Positions 1 through 10,855 of a DNA stretch of 64,000 bases are shown in pieces; position 1 is the stretch's first letter; the number at the start of each line of letters is the position of its first letter. The stretch spans positions 127,421,001 through 127,485,000 of the forward strand of contig NC_060211.1 in assembly GCF_021130785.1 (NCBI RefSeq), read 5' to 3'. Position numbers and translations under genes: made by a program. The DNA is from Homalodisca vitripennis (lineage: Eukaryota; Arthropoda; Insecta; Hemiptera; Cicadellidae). The notes under the pieces were generated by a model that was given only the letters and a program-made list of their open reading frames with translations, was not told the origin of the DNA and ran no database searches.

Positions 1-1040
1 CCGTAAGCCTCCTTGAGTAACCCATGGGTTTCGGTAAAAGTTTTGTTCAGCAATATGCAAAATTTTATTGCGTAACACTGATCCAACGATCGCTGCATTT
101 TTGCTGCTGGCAAATTGGAACTGACTGCCAAAACGGCTTTCACGCACAAAGCGATGTTGACTCAATCGCTGTTGCCAGGAAACTGGGAGCGGTCTCCCGT
201 GGAAGGGAAGGTCCAGGGTACATTTTCCCCCTCCACCTGATTTTTTTGGCTGCTTGCCAGACATTGCACATGAAAAATCTTATTACTTATCAATCGCACC
301 CTGTATGTCAAAATAAAAATAAATGTCTAATCCATGGCTGCTACAAAAACAAAACTTACCACCCAATAGAAACAGATTAAAAATGAAATCAAATTTTTAT
401 ACAGAATAAAATGAATTCCTCTAACACGTCACCATCTTTAACATGACAACTTGTGACCTTGAAGACTAGTATAGAACAATAACTAATTATAAGTAATTGA
501 AACTTATGTAATTTTTATTTAAATTTAACTAAAAGTACAGAATATTTAATGCAATAGTTTAATAATCTAATTTTATTAACTTTTATAAACTCTTATCCAA
601 GAGTTTGGATTTAAATATCTCATTGATAACTTCAAGTAACTTTTGACTGTGTGATATGTAAAAACACAAGATTTGTAATCATTTTACTAATATTAATTTA
701 TCTTTTATTTGAACAAATTTCTTACAATTGGACTTTGAATATTTGCATGCTATCAGTAGCTGTTATATTTGCTCTCATTAAATCTTTGTTGATTGCCAGC
801 ATGAATTATAACTCCTTAAACACCTCATAACTATAACATGTAAATACAGTACTGTAACATGTAAATTGATGTGATAAATTTTTAGATTCGAAATGTTTAA
901 CTCCCATATTGTAATTAAATTGTTATCTCATTCTATATATTTAATTTTATTTCTAAATATTTGTTTTCAATTAGTTTTATATGCAAAATCTTAAATGTAA
1001 TTTGATTTTTTTACAAGTCTCTCTCTATACAATGTCTTGC
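1..1040. other. AT-rich non-coding stretch
   Basis: No gene or recognisable element was found here. One open frame on the plus strand near the left edge (24-380) has no family resemblance and no splice context, so I treat it as chance. The rest is AT-rich sequence leading into the satellite array. Confidence 0.5.
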
Positions 1041-2040
1041 ACTTGGTAAACTTGTCGAGTGAACACAACCATCCATAGCAATCACATTGGGAGGTGTTAA
1101 GTTATTTAACTGATTCTCTTCAACTTCCCCCTGTTGGGAAACTCAAGCTAGATATTCACGTACGATTGTTACATTGTCGAGTATACTTAACCATCCATAG
1201 AAGTCTGACTGGGAGATCTTGATAGTCAAGTAACTTATTCTCTTCAACTTCCCCCTGTTGGGAAACTCAAGCTAGATATTCACGTACGATTGTTACATTG
1301 TCGAGTATACTTAACCATCCATAGAAGTCTGACTGGGAGATCTTGATAGTCAAGTAACTTATTCTCTTCAACTTCCCCCTGTTGGGAAACTCAAGCTAGA
1401 TATTCACGTACGATTGTTACATTGTCGAGTATACTTAACCATCCATAGAAGTCTGACTGGGAGATCTTGATAGTCAAGTAACTTATTCCCTTCAACTTTC
1501 CTTGTTAGGAAACTCAAGCTAGATATTCACGTACGATTGTTTACATTGTCGAGTATACTTAACCATCCATAGAAGTCTGACTGGGAGATCTTGATAGTCA
1601 AGTAACTTATTCCCTTCAACTTTCCTTGTTAGGAAACTCGAGCTAGATAGTCACATATGATTTTTACATTGTCGAGTAAACTTAACCATCCATAGGTGTA
1701 GATTGGGAGAGCTTGGTAGTCAATTTAAATTAATTCCTGCGACTTCCCCTGTTGGAAAACTTGAGCTAGATATTTACGTATGATTGTTTCATTGTCAGCT
1801 TAACTTTATCATCGATAGGAGTCTGATTGGGAGATCTTGATAGACATGTAACTGATTCCCTTAAAATTCCCCCTGATGGGAAACCCGGGCTAGATAATGA
1901 CATATGATTGTTACATTGTCGAGTGAACTTTACCATCGATAGGAGTCTGATTGGCAGATCTTGATAGTCATTTAACTGATTATTGACTTTTTTATGTTGT
2001 GAAACCTGAGCTAGATTGTCACTTAGGATTGTTACATAAG
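1041..2040. repeat. Satellite array 1, about 124-bp unit, about 8 copies
   Basis: About eight head-to-tail copies of a roughly 124-bp unit. The landmark GGGAAACTCAAGCTAGAT recurs at about 1136, 1260, 1384, 1507 and 1631, then in diverged form near 1756, 1880 and 2003. A second landmark (cattgtcgag) recurs at about 1051, 1171, 1297, 1420, 1545, 1668, 1791 and 1915. The second to fifth copies are almost identical and the outer copies are diverged, the usual pattern of local unequal exchange. There is no conserved reading frame. Within each unit a CCCCC...GGG segment can form a short stem just before the ACTCAAG motif. Repeat status is directly visible; function is unknown. Confidence 0.93.
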
Positions 2041-2339
2041 ATTCATTGAGATTGAAATAAAATTTATTTATGCCATTAAACAAACATTTATTGCAATTGG
2101 CACAAGTCATCACAGAAGTAAAATAAAACGATTAGTACCTCGGATAATTAAGTTAGGTATAATCCTAATTAGATTTCAAAGATATAATATCATAAATTCT
2201 TTTATAGAGTAAAATGTTTTATCTTTTAAACTTTAGAAACACTTTTTTAATTAACTACATCTAAATTTTTAAAATAATTTCTTTATTTATAAAATAGTTT
2301 TAACCGTTGGTAAGTGTGGCTTTTCAAGGTATATGTCAA
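2041..2339. other. AT-rich spacer
   Basis: Nothing recognisable. Simple AT-rich sequence lies between satellite array 1 and the first decayed LINE fragment. Confidence 0.5.
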
Positions 2340-3185
2340 TATCACATGAGACATTATTAGATTTGCTTTGGATCTGGTGTTATCACTATGAATATTGCAT
2401 TGCTGTTTAAATGAGCAATATTACATCTCACATGGACTAAATTACTAAAAAAAACATTGAAGGTAGAGTAAACATTTTGTGCTTCTTAAAATTATGTTTA
2501 CAGGGTTCTCTTGGAGCAAAGTTAACAATTACTCTCAGTGCCTTTTTCTGTCATAAAAACACTTTACAGCCAAGGGTTGCATTCCACAATCTAACCCCTT
2601 ACATAATCACAGAATGGACTAGTCCATAATAAACAGTGTCCAAAACTTCATTGCTAACAACAGTCTTAAGCTTTTGTAATAAATAAATGACACAAGACAG
2701 TCTTTTAATTACATGTGATATGTGGAATTCTCCGCTGTTTATTATCTTTATACATTTTAAGAAAGTTTACATTTCTTACCTCATATTCGTTTACAAAATT
2801 ATTACTTATTTATCGATGACTAATTCATTACAGGCAAATCAATGTTTAGACTCATTAAAAGACATTTTAAGTTGATTTAGAATGCAGGCAAAGTCATTAC
2901 TGAAACATAGTAAAATAGTGTAATCTGTGTATAAAACTAGTAAACAGGGACATTATAATAAAAGTCATTAACAAACACTGGGAACAGGCAAGGCCTAATA
3001 ACCGATCCTTATGGGACATCTGCTATCATATTTAAATAATCTGAGGAACAATCGATTATAACTACCTTCTGTTTTCTGTAACAGATATCATTTTACTAAC
3101 TTAAGTTCGTTGCTTAAATCCTATGGTGTAATACCATAGGATTTAAGCTCTTCACACAAAATTTTATGTGAAATACAATCAAATG
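2340..3185 (-). pseudogene. Decayed non-LTR retrotransposon (LINE) fragment B: RT palm to C-terminus
   Basis: Read on the minus strand, several short frames align with the second half of an insect non-LTR (Jockey/CR1-like) ORF2. Near 3180-3140 is a reverse-transcriptase motif A with the residues KAFDCISHKIL. A VPxGSV..PCLFPVFVND motif B follows in another frame near 3010-2950. Near 2650-2430 is the C-terminal region with VYYGLVHSVIM, QKKALRVIV and REPCK. Frameshifts and stops are frequent, so it is long dead. Near its 5' end a perfect inverted repeat (3112-3148) interrupts the RT. It lies directly downstream, in the same orientation, of LINE fragment A but repeats motif A, so the two are probably separate insertions. 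Family assignment below the non-LTR level is uncertain. Confidence 0.7.
3112..3148. repeat. Perfect inverted repeat, 16-bp arms, 5-nt loop
   Basis: Arms 3112-3127 and 3133-3148 are exact reverse complements around the loop GTAAT. It sits inside LINE fragment B just after the RT motif A. The expected LINE sequence is replaced there by an inverted copy of the preceding bases, which points to a local template-switch event rather than a functional terminator. Confidence 0.95.
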
Positions 3186-3419
3186 CCTTTTTATGGATCT
3201 TGGGTATTAAAGTTTATGTTTTGGTCAATGTCCAAGGCATTTTTGATTGTCACAAAACTGTATTTTATTGCTCTACTGGATATTTTGATTGTGTCTAACC
3301 TGAAACTTAATAATACTAGTTTAGGATTCAATAAGAAGAAGTCCATTATTTACAATCAAACTCTTGAAGCCAATTAATGTATTTTCAATAGATCAATCTA
3401 AGTCAAAGAATATTTTTTT

Positions 3420-4850
3420 TTAACTATATTCGATCGTCACCATAGAGCACAAAAATATTTGTTAATTCTAAAGGAAGTTTATTGACATAAATTAAAAATA
3501 GCATTGAGCCCAAGATTGATCCTTGTGGAACTCTAAAATAAATCTTAGACTAAGAAGAGTTAAAACTATAGTTGGCATACTGCTTTGTTTTCTATCCCTC
3601 AAGTAGGAGTGAATAATGCTGAAAGAATTGTCTCTTGGCTAAATCAAAGCCTGGATAGATAACAGAAGATACCAGCAGTAAAGTGCAATTCATCCAAGGA
3701 CTCTAACGTGCTGTGAACAAACTCCACAAGAGCCGTCTCAGTGAATTTATTTCTCCTTAAACCCATATTGTTCATTGGATAATAAGTTGTTGGATTCTAA
3801 AAAGTCAAAAAGTCCATTAATTATGGAGTGCCTTTTGAAATATTTTTGAGATATTACTGAGAATAGAAGTCGGACAATAGTTATAGAAATAATTTTAGAA
3901 GCCTTTTTATAAATTGGAATAACTTCAGGCAGTTTAAGGTGATGTGGAAAAATAACCTGCAAATCAAAGTTAAGACCAAAATAATTACTTTACAAGAAGT
4001 TTTTACAAGCATAATTGCCATTTCATCCAAGGCACATGATTTACTGTTTGGTAATTTTAAAATATTTTTTCTAGTTCCTCAACAGTCACACATTCAAACT
4101 CTTACATAGTATTTTTACAGTTATGTTGACTATAAATTTGGGTCTGATCTTTTGGTATTTTATTGGTGGAACTTGAAGTAAATTAACCAAATTAATAAAA
4201 TGTGACTTAAATCATCAGTGACATCTATAGGGTTTTTAACATTTACACAATTGACGACATCTAGCTTCATTTTTCATGTTTATTATTATTTTGTACCAAG
4301 TAGCTTTGGATTTATTGTTGGAATTTTACATGAAACTATTATTTACAATTTTTTTGGTCTCTTAACTTCAGTTTCAAAAATATTTATATTTCTTAACATA
4401 CAGCGTGAAATTTAAATCAGTGTTAATTTTTGCCGATGCATGCGATATTGTTATTCCTCTTGTTTTCCTAGTTTTTGTATATCTATTTACAGCACAATTT
4501 ACAGATGTTCTAGGAAAGTATTCTTTCATTTTCAAGATAAATATGTTTAAAAAGATTGAATAGTTTTCTTCTACTGAGCCATTAAATTTTGTGTTGTTCA
4601 CCAGATAATGAAACTTTACTAAGATTGAAGGAATTTTATTTATATTGAAAAGTCGTTTTTTATTTACCGTCGATAACTGAGGAATGGGCTTTGGAAATGT
4701 AATCAATAGAGCGTTATGGTCATCTAGTGCAGGGTCAAGGTTAAATATTGCATTGTGGCCAAAATAAGCACTAGTCAGTGTTATCTATGCTGCTTCTAGT
4801 TGTTGGTGTTATTCTTGAAGCCTCTATTATTAATGTTATAACCAAACTGT
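3420..4850 (-). pseudogene. Decayed non-LTR retrotransposon (LINE) fragment A: endonuclease end, linker and RT
   Basis: Minus-strand frames give, in order, the end of an endonuclease domain (a DHNALLITF-like motif near 4720), a linker open from 4706 to 4374, an RT N-terminal block at 3960-3747 (VIPIYKK ... NNLLSNEQYGF), motif B near 3530-3470 (RVPQGSILGSMLF followed by YVN) and a motif C near 3440 with YGDD in place of the usual YADD. Stops and frameshifts separate these pieces. The order and motifs are those of insect Jockey/CR1-type ORF2 proteins. The catalytic DD pair is still visible, but the gene as a whole is broken. It lies upstream of LINE fragment B in the same orientation. Confidence 0.75.
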
Positions 4851-5146
4851 GCAATTACATTATGAAAATTGTCAAAAATTAATTAATTTTTAAAATATCG
4901 CAATATTAAAATTAGATGGAATTATTGTTCCTTTTTTAACATTAAAAATATGTATTCAATTTATTTATGAACAATTTTGAGATATTATGGTCAGGAATTC
5001 TAGCCACTACAATACAATTCAGTGCTTCAATCTATTGGACCAACTATTATTTAGCACACATTTAACATACTTTTACTTTGTTGTTTTCTATAAATTTATT
5101 GGCATTTCTTCAACAAATCACTATTTGCATTATTCTGAAATTTACA
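4851..5146. other. AT-rich sequence, possibly degenerate LINE 5' part
   Basis: No clear motif. By position this could be the decayed endonuclease region of LINE fragment A, but I could not read it. Confidence 0.3.
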
Positions 5147-5535
5147 TTATAAAACATTGGATATATTTGGATTTTTTATTTTAGTCCCATATATATTCAT
5201 AAGATTGTAAACAACAATAACAATAATTACAATGAACAAAAACTGTTAGATTTAAAAAGTCATTCTTACAATTTGAGAAATTACTTTAATTTACTTAAGT
5301 ACCATTTTCTTCTAGCTTATATATAGAGGTAAAACCGCATTATTAAACATTGAATACATTTGGATTTTTCATATTAGTCCCATTTATATTCACAAGATTA
5401 TAAACAACAATAACAATAATTACAGTGAAAAAGATTGTTGGATTTAAAAAGTCACTCTTTGAATTTGAGAAATTACCTTAATTTACTTAAGTACCGTTTT
5501 CTTGTAGATTGTATATAGGTAGAGCTGAACTCATT
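5147..5535. repeat. Tandem duplication, about 192-bp unit, 2 copies
   Basis: The segment beginning at about 5147 (aaacattggatatatttgg) is repeated from about 5339 (aaacattgaatacatttgg). Both continue through a run of aacaacaataacaataattac and a block reading aatttacttaagtacc. The copies differ at scattered positions and by small indels. It is non-coding and lies just beyond the 5' side of LINE fragment A. Confidence 0.85.
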
Positions 5536-6110
5536 CTATAAAAACTAAAAGAATGTTAGTCCCTAATCACCGGGATTTAATGTGAAAAGATGTTTAGATA
5601 ACACAAATAATTAATCTAAACATCCAGAAACAAGGTTGACAACCAGACTCGGCAGACGACATGACCAGCTGTAGCTAAGATTAGGAATCAGGCTCCGTAT
5701 GACTACTGGCCTGATGACCGGCCAACAAAATAAAAGTGGCAGATGCCCAAGTATATTTAAACTCGGGTATCTATACTTTTTGAATTGAGAGTAGTAGAGT
5801 GGTAGGTGGAGGTGTGGCGGAGGCGTGACGGAGGCAAATTCCCTCTATAATTATCTGTTGACGTATACACAAACCTGTGTACCTTATGAAGCACCGTCCT
5901 CATTCAGACAAGCTTATAATATCATGAGTGATATAATATATCTTATTATAATTATTTTAATGCTTTATAAATAATTTATTATGAACATGAAAAATAAAAT
6001 ATAAAATTTTGTCTCCCCCAAATCTTGCTGCCCAGTGTTAACCACAGAATAGGACATGCTAAAATACGGATGTCTATGTTAAATGCCTAACTTATGCATA
6101 ATGAGCAAAT
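5536..6110. other. Unannotated intergenic sequence
   Basis: Mostly AT-rich, with a less AT-rich stretch at about 5630-5850 (tgacgacatg, ggcggaggcgtgacggagg). No reading frame, repeat partner or splice context was recognised. Confidence 0.4.
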
Positions 6111-6116
6111 TCACTA

Positions 6117-6190
6117 GTCAAAGTGATAAATTAATTACTTCAATCAGTCATCATAAAGTAATAATAATCCTAGGAAATAATCACTTTGAC
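6117..6190. repeat. Inverted repeat of an 11-bp motif
   Basis: GTCAAAGTGAT at 6117-6127 and its exact reverse complement at 6180-6190. A third, near-identical copy in forward orientation lies at 6228-6238, and a weaker inverted one near 6403. This may be the core of a small decayed palindromic MITE. Confidence 0.7.
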
Positions 6191-6286
6191 CATACAGACA
6201 TTATGACGAATAACTAATTCAAGTTGGTCAAAGTAATAATTTCAGAATGGTGAGGGAAGTCATGAGACAAAAGGGCTTTGAGAAGT

Positions 6287-6376
6287 GACCTAACCTACCG
6301 TATCTGACCTAACCTACAGTACCTGCCTAATCTAACCTAACCAAAACTGACCTAAGCTGATCCAACCTGACCTAAC
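6287..6376. repeat. Degenerate telomere-like CCTAA motif cluster
   Basis: Within about 90 bases the pentamer CCTAA (insect telomere repeat TTAGG on the other strand) or a one-base variant occurs repeatedly, several times as the doublet CCTAACCTA. The spacing is irregular and copies are interrupted by TGAC or ACTGA, so this is not a functional telomere. It is either an old interstitial telomeric patch or a chance-enriched transposon piece. Confidence 0.5.
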
Positions 6377-8026
6377 GGTTGAATAAAGTAATGAATAAAG
6401 CATGATTAATCACTTTCACCATCTACAGCGATATAACATGTATCAATGACTGAATAAAATTATGAGTATTATTTATTACTGTGGCAAAAATCACTAGCTA
6501 TTATACAAAATTACTGGATATTACACATCATTATAACTTATAATGGATTAATAACTTTGGCTGTGATTAATATACAGTGTGAGTTAAAAGTATGGATACA
6601 CTCTGTTTAGTTTACATTTTAGTCACTGTTACAACTTCACCCATTTTCCCAAAATGTGATTTTGTGGGGATGGCTCAACATTTTTAAATGTAAAGATCAT
6701 TACGTGACACCTCATTTGAATGGTCTTGATAAAAGAAGAAGAACAGTGGAAACTAAAGCTTTCTATCTCAACCCAGTACAAATTGACCCAGGAATATGAA
6801 AACAGAAAAGCGAAATTAACTGCATACTAAAGAGAAAGGTTCACACTAAACAGCTGTTAATTAATGGCGTTTGACGCATGTTTCCTTAGGCCAGAACAGT
6901 ATTTTGGTACCTATCTCTGAAAAATCAGCTTATTTAGTTTGTGCTGAATTTTTACCCCACACCTCAAAACTTTATAAAAATACTATTTTGAAACCATATT
7001 TCCAAAATTTCCATGGAGGAAAGGTCAGTCTCCTCTTTCTTCTAAAATTTGTTTAATACTCTCCAGATTCCTGGGAAGTTACTGTTCAGTCACGTCTCGC
7101 TTTAAAAATGAGGCTTTGCATTTGTGTATATATCTACCTATTGCAAACACTATCACGACAGAATTTCCAGGAGGACTTAAAAAATTATATTTGTAAGTTG
7201 TACTGAGTCTTTTGAAAACCCATATTTTGCAAAACCTATTTTACAATCCATTAACGTTCAAATCCTGTCTCTATCAGAACACATGAATACAACTCACCAA
7301 TTGGTATTTGTATACATCAAAAATTGAATATGGTCTCAACATCAGATAACTTATACAACAAGGTCTAAATTCCTATATAACTACATTTGTAAGAAATATT
7401 TGTATCTCATCTGTAATTACTGTTACTTTATTTGTTCTCTATTATACTATACTGTCTTGTACAATATATGCATTTTTAGACAGTATTACTAAATTAGCCA
7501 ATGATTGCATTTAACAGAATCTGTTTTGTATTTTTATTTATTCCAAATTATATGCTGTACTTGAAAAAACGTCAATCCGCTGAAGTAAACATGCTCATAG
7601 ATGCCATAGGCATAGTCATCCAACAAAGTGTTAAAACAGCTTACAGTACAGCTCAAACAAGTGAAGCACACTCCATGACTGCAATTAACTGATAACATCA
7701 TCATCATAAGCATCGCAGGCACAGGGTCTTTTACTGTGACAGCAATCTTGTGTAGATAACTAACTCCACACAAAGGGGCTGACCATTGAGAATTCAAAGA
7801 AAAAAAAGATGGTGATGATGAAAGTGATATTAGAATTATAAATTAAAAAAAAAAATTAAATAATAATATTTATAAAAATAATAAAATAATATAACATAAT
7901 TTTAAATAAAATAATATTTAGAGAAGACAGATAATCATCATCCAAAAATTACACAATCATCAATCATGACAACCATAACTCTTAGAGGAAACTGTAGACA
8001 TCAGATAACTAAAAATTTGTAAACAT
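6377..8026. other. Intergenic, no gene recognised
   Basis: AT-rich sequence. A block at 6588-6860 (starting near gtgagttaaaagtatggatac) has the look of a decayed Tc1/mariner-type terminus, but no matching inverted end or transposase was found. The open frames at 6871-7056 and 7501-7797 have no recognisable family. Confidence 0.4.
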
Positions 8027-8565
8027 TTAACCCTTGAGGGCTAGCAGGTGATCTATGATCGTACATTACTATATGAGAGAAGGACCAAGTAGACAATCTA
8101 TCGCCTGCTTTTCTAGTACCTCATATTTTTTTTATAATTTGACTGATATATTTTTTGTACTTAGTATTTATTGAATATTACATTATGTCCAATGTTATTC
8201 CTTGCAGTCACTTCTCATCATATAACCTGTGTCGACAAATATGTTCAATATATTGGAACAGCTATTTGTCTTCTATTGTTGTTTGTGTTCACTTGTCTCT
8301 TCAATTTAGCCTTGTTACTTAATTGGTAGATAGTTGGTATCCTAATAGTGGCATACTTTGCTGTAGAGTTTGTTTTATAATGATGTGTTGCTTTGTAAAA
8401 TGTTCATAGTGTTGGTAGTACGTGTTTTATTAGAGAAAACAGTGCTGATCGTAGGAGTGAAATGTATCATGGAACTATTGTAGATTTTTGTACTCAAAAA
8501 AGTAGGTCTCAAGTATATTATTTCTTTTTCCTAAAACCCAATTAGGAAAAAAATACATATATAAA

Positions 8566-8609
<44 letters not shown>

Positions 8610-8797
8610 TGGCTAAATAGCGTATAACCTAAACAAGTATTTTATCCATAATAAATTTTGTTTTAACGCAAATTCTACAAATTATGTATTTTAGGCCTGA
8701 TCTTTCTTGCAATACCATTTTGTTTATAATTTATTTCACACCAAAATACCAAAATTTCACACTAAAATATGTTGGTCCTAAATCAACAAGGAGTTAA
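8027..8797. mobile_element. Possible TTAA-bounded MITE
   Basis: The left end reads TTAACCCTTGAGGGCTAGC at 8027. The right end at 8794-8797, read from the opposite strand, begins TTAACTCCTTGTTG. The ends resemble each other only if a one-base gap is allowed, so the pairing is tentative. Its left end matches the style of the TTAACCC-ended elements at 29186-34830. No transposase is present. Inside lies a CA/TA microsatellite at 8564-8609. Confidence 0.35.
8564..8609. repeat. (CA)n(TA)n microsatellite
   Basis: An uninterrupted CA run of about 20 bases is followed directly by a TA run of about 26 bases. Confidence 0.95.
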
Positions 8798-9955
8798 ATC
8801 AGAGCAATTAACTTAATTTTCAAGACAGTCAATTTAGCAAAATATTATTAAATGTACTCTTTAATAAAAACTCAACTAAAAACTTTTAAATTAAAAACAT
8901 GACACAATAAAAACAATAGTTTAATTCATTTTTATAGAAATAAAGTTTATTTGTATTTTATAATCGAATATAGACTTAGATCTGCTAGTATTTTGCAAAT
9001 ACATTTTTAAGTAGACTACATAGAAATGTTTCTCATTTCCCTTAGACCTGTAGAAGCTTCAACAAGGAAGATTAGCTATTAACCAATAAAGACCTTTACA
9101 CTTATCACTTGACAGTGATTTACTGGAAGTATATGAGAGATTGCACACCTCCTCCCACCCACCACCCACTGGATCTTTAACTTCAAATCATGTATGTTTA
9201 AAACAGTGTCAGGATCATAGGGATTTCAGTTCTTTTACAAATGTTTATTTTTAAATCCTGTCTACATTATTAACTACTTGTTGTTTTTGACAACACGTAT
9301 TATTATTAAAATATGATATAATTAATGAATTATTAGTCATTTTCTTAAACAATTTTTGCCATCCCAGTGCTGCAGGTTTTTGTCAGATATGTTTAAATGA
9401 TTCAAAATGTTATATCTTATTTCAGAGTAAATATCAAGTTAAGATTTCACCTTTTTTTAGATTGCAAATAGTGCCTTCATATCATACTGAATTACTTAAT
9501 TCCCATGAGTAAATCACGCATTCAAAGTAAATTTAGTAAATTATTAATATTATTGCTTAATTAAGTACAAGCTTCAATACTGCACAATTTTTACTAAAGC
9601 AGAAATATTACGTATTAAAGCTTGATGTGAACTTTCAATAGTTATGACCTTTGATTTGCACGAGAAAAAAAATAATATTTTCATTTAATATAATAAGCTA
9701 AATTAGTTATTTAGTGTCAAAGGAATAAAGGAATAATAAGAAAACTCAAGGAATACAACTAGATTACTTTAATGGTTTATATTACGATAAAATGTAATCT
9801 TACCACAATCATAGCATCACACATTACACAGTAATGTTGCCTATATAACCATACCGTAAATATTTAAATGTTAGGACAATATATAACACAGCCTGCAGAT
9901 GATCCCAGATCGCACTGGTCACTCAGTACAGAGAGAGCACTGAATTTGGCACATT
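8798..9955. other. Intergenic, 3' flank of the kinase gene
   Basis: AT-rich, no coding signal. The minus-strand kinase ends at 9956, so the right part should hold its 3' UTR. No single polyadenylation signal could be chosen with confidence. Confidence 0.4.
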
Positions 9956-10855
9956 TTACTGGTCAAGGACATCGGTCGAGAGGATCCCATCAGTATGGAG
10001 GTCATGGAGCACATCGAGCAGTCGTTGTTCTGTGAGTGGGTCACCCAACGCTACATCCACAGAGCCGATACAGAGCAGCAGAGCAAGCAGTAGGGAGCGG
10101 CGGAAATCTTTGGACAGATTCTGGCGGTCATAGCCTAGCTCGGCCGTGATGTTAAGCTGAAGTCTTGACGAGTAGGAGTTGAGTGCAGCCCAGTACGCGT
10201 CCAGCAGTGTCTCTGTGTGGGTGCGACGTAGCTCGGTTGACAGGGAGCTGACTAGCAGCAATGCCACATCATTGGTGGGGCGGCTGTAGGTGACCATCTG
10301 CCAGTCGAGGACTGCGCACTGGCCATCCTCGCGGAACAGTAAGTTATTGCACCAAAAATCCGTGTGTGTGATGAGACATAGAGGCTCTTCTGGAGCCAGC
10401 AGGGCCGCAATGATGTCCTTGGTGTTGGGTGTTAGGGCAGAGAGACACTGCAGCACGGACTCGAGACCGGGCCGCCGCTGCAAGAAGTGTGCTAACTGTG
10501 GCAATCCACGCTCAACCAGCTGCTGGTACGAATCGGATGCTCGAGCTGTTTGAAACAAGAACGGGTATTTCTCATCAAGGGCCAGCTTCTGTTTGACTTT
10601 GAGCACTAGAGAGAGTGCGTGTAGCCTTGCGATAGCCTCTAGTGCTGATTGAGCTTGTTGTAGCGTTAGTCCCTGAGAAAACTCACAGCTGGAGTAGCCC
10701 TGTACCTTGAGGTTCTCTAGCACCAGGACGGACTGAGCCACCGAGTCATTGTCGGCGTTGTAACGAGCATGCAGACACTTGGGGATAGGTAGTTCTATTT
10801 CTTCACATCCATCTGCCAACAAGTCTTTCTGGATTCTGAGTAGATCAGGAGCTAC
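9956..10855 (-). CDS. Ecdysteroid-kinase-like (CHK/EcKinase) protein, exon 2 (C-terminal lobe)
   Basis: This is the terminal exon of a choline-kinase-like small-molecule kinase of the insect EcKinase family, thought to phosphorylate ecdysteroids or xenobiotic-derived small molecules with ATP in the cytosol. The exon begins after a TTGCAG acceptor (10857-10856) and continues exon 1 in frame (FYTK then VAPDLL), ending at a TAA at 9958-9956. Numbering the spliced protein, the hinge region (VLVLENL) is at about 154-160, the catalytic-loop Brenner motif THTDFWCNN has H274, D276 and N281, and the metal-binding LDWQ has D294. All of these are intact. The C-terminal helical part follows. The spliced length of about 409 residues is normal for the family. 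Codon use is GC-richer than the surroundings. The substrate cannot be told from sequence. Confidence 0.94.
   Translation of the reverse strand, partial: VAPDLLRIQKDLLADGCEEIELPIPKCLHARYNADNDSVAQSVLVLENLKVQGYSSCEFSQGLTLQQAQSALEAIARLHALSLVLKVKQKLALDEKYPFLFQTARASDSYQQLVERGLPQLAHFLQRRPGLESVLQCLSALTPNTKDIIAALLAPEEPLCLITHTDFWCNNLLFREDGQCAVLDWQMVTYSRPTNDVALLLVSSLSTELRRTHTETLLDAYWAALNSYSSRLQLNITAELGYDRQNLSKDFRRSLLLALLLCIGSVDVALGDPLTEQRLLDVLHDLHTDGILSTDVLDQ

Noticed and set aside
1041..2040. CRISPR array
   Set aside because: The repeats are contiguous 124-bp units without unique spacers, in a eukaryotic genome. The same applies to the 135-bp and 158-bp arrays.
1766..2113. Minus-strand 115-residue frame in satellite array 1
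   Set aside because: It runs across diverged satellite units into flanking sequence and has no family match.
6588..6860. Tc1/mariner-like terminus (gagttaaaagtatggatac)
   Set aside because: No inverted partner or transposase was found in the window; the resemblance alone is too weak for a feature.
10290..10553. Plus-strand frame inside kinase exon 2
   Set aside because: It lies on the opposite strand of a conserved exon with intact kinase motifs, so it is a shadow.
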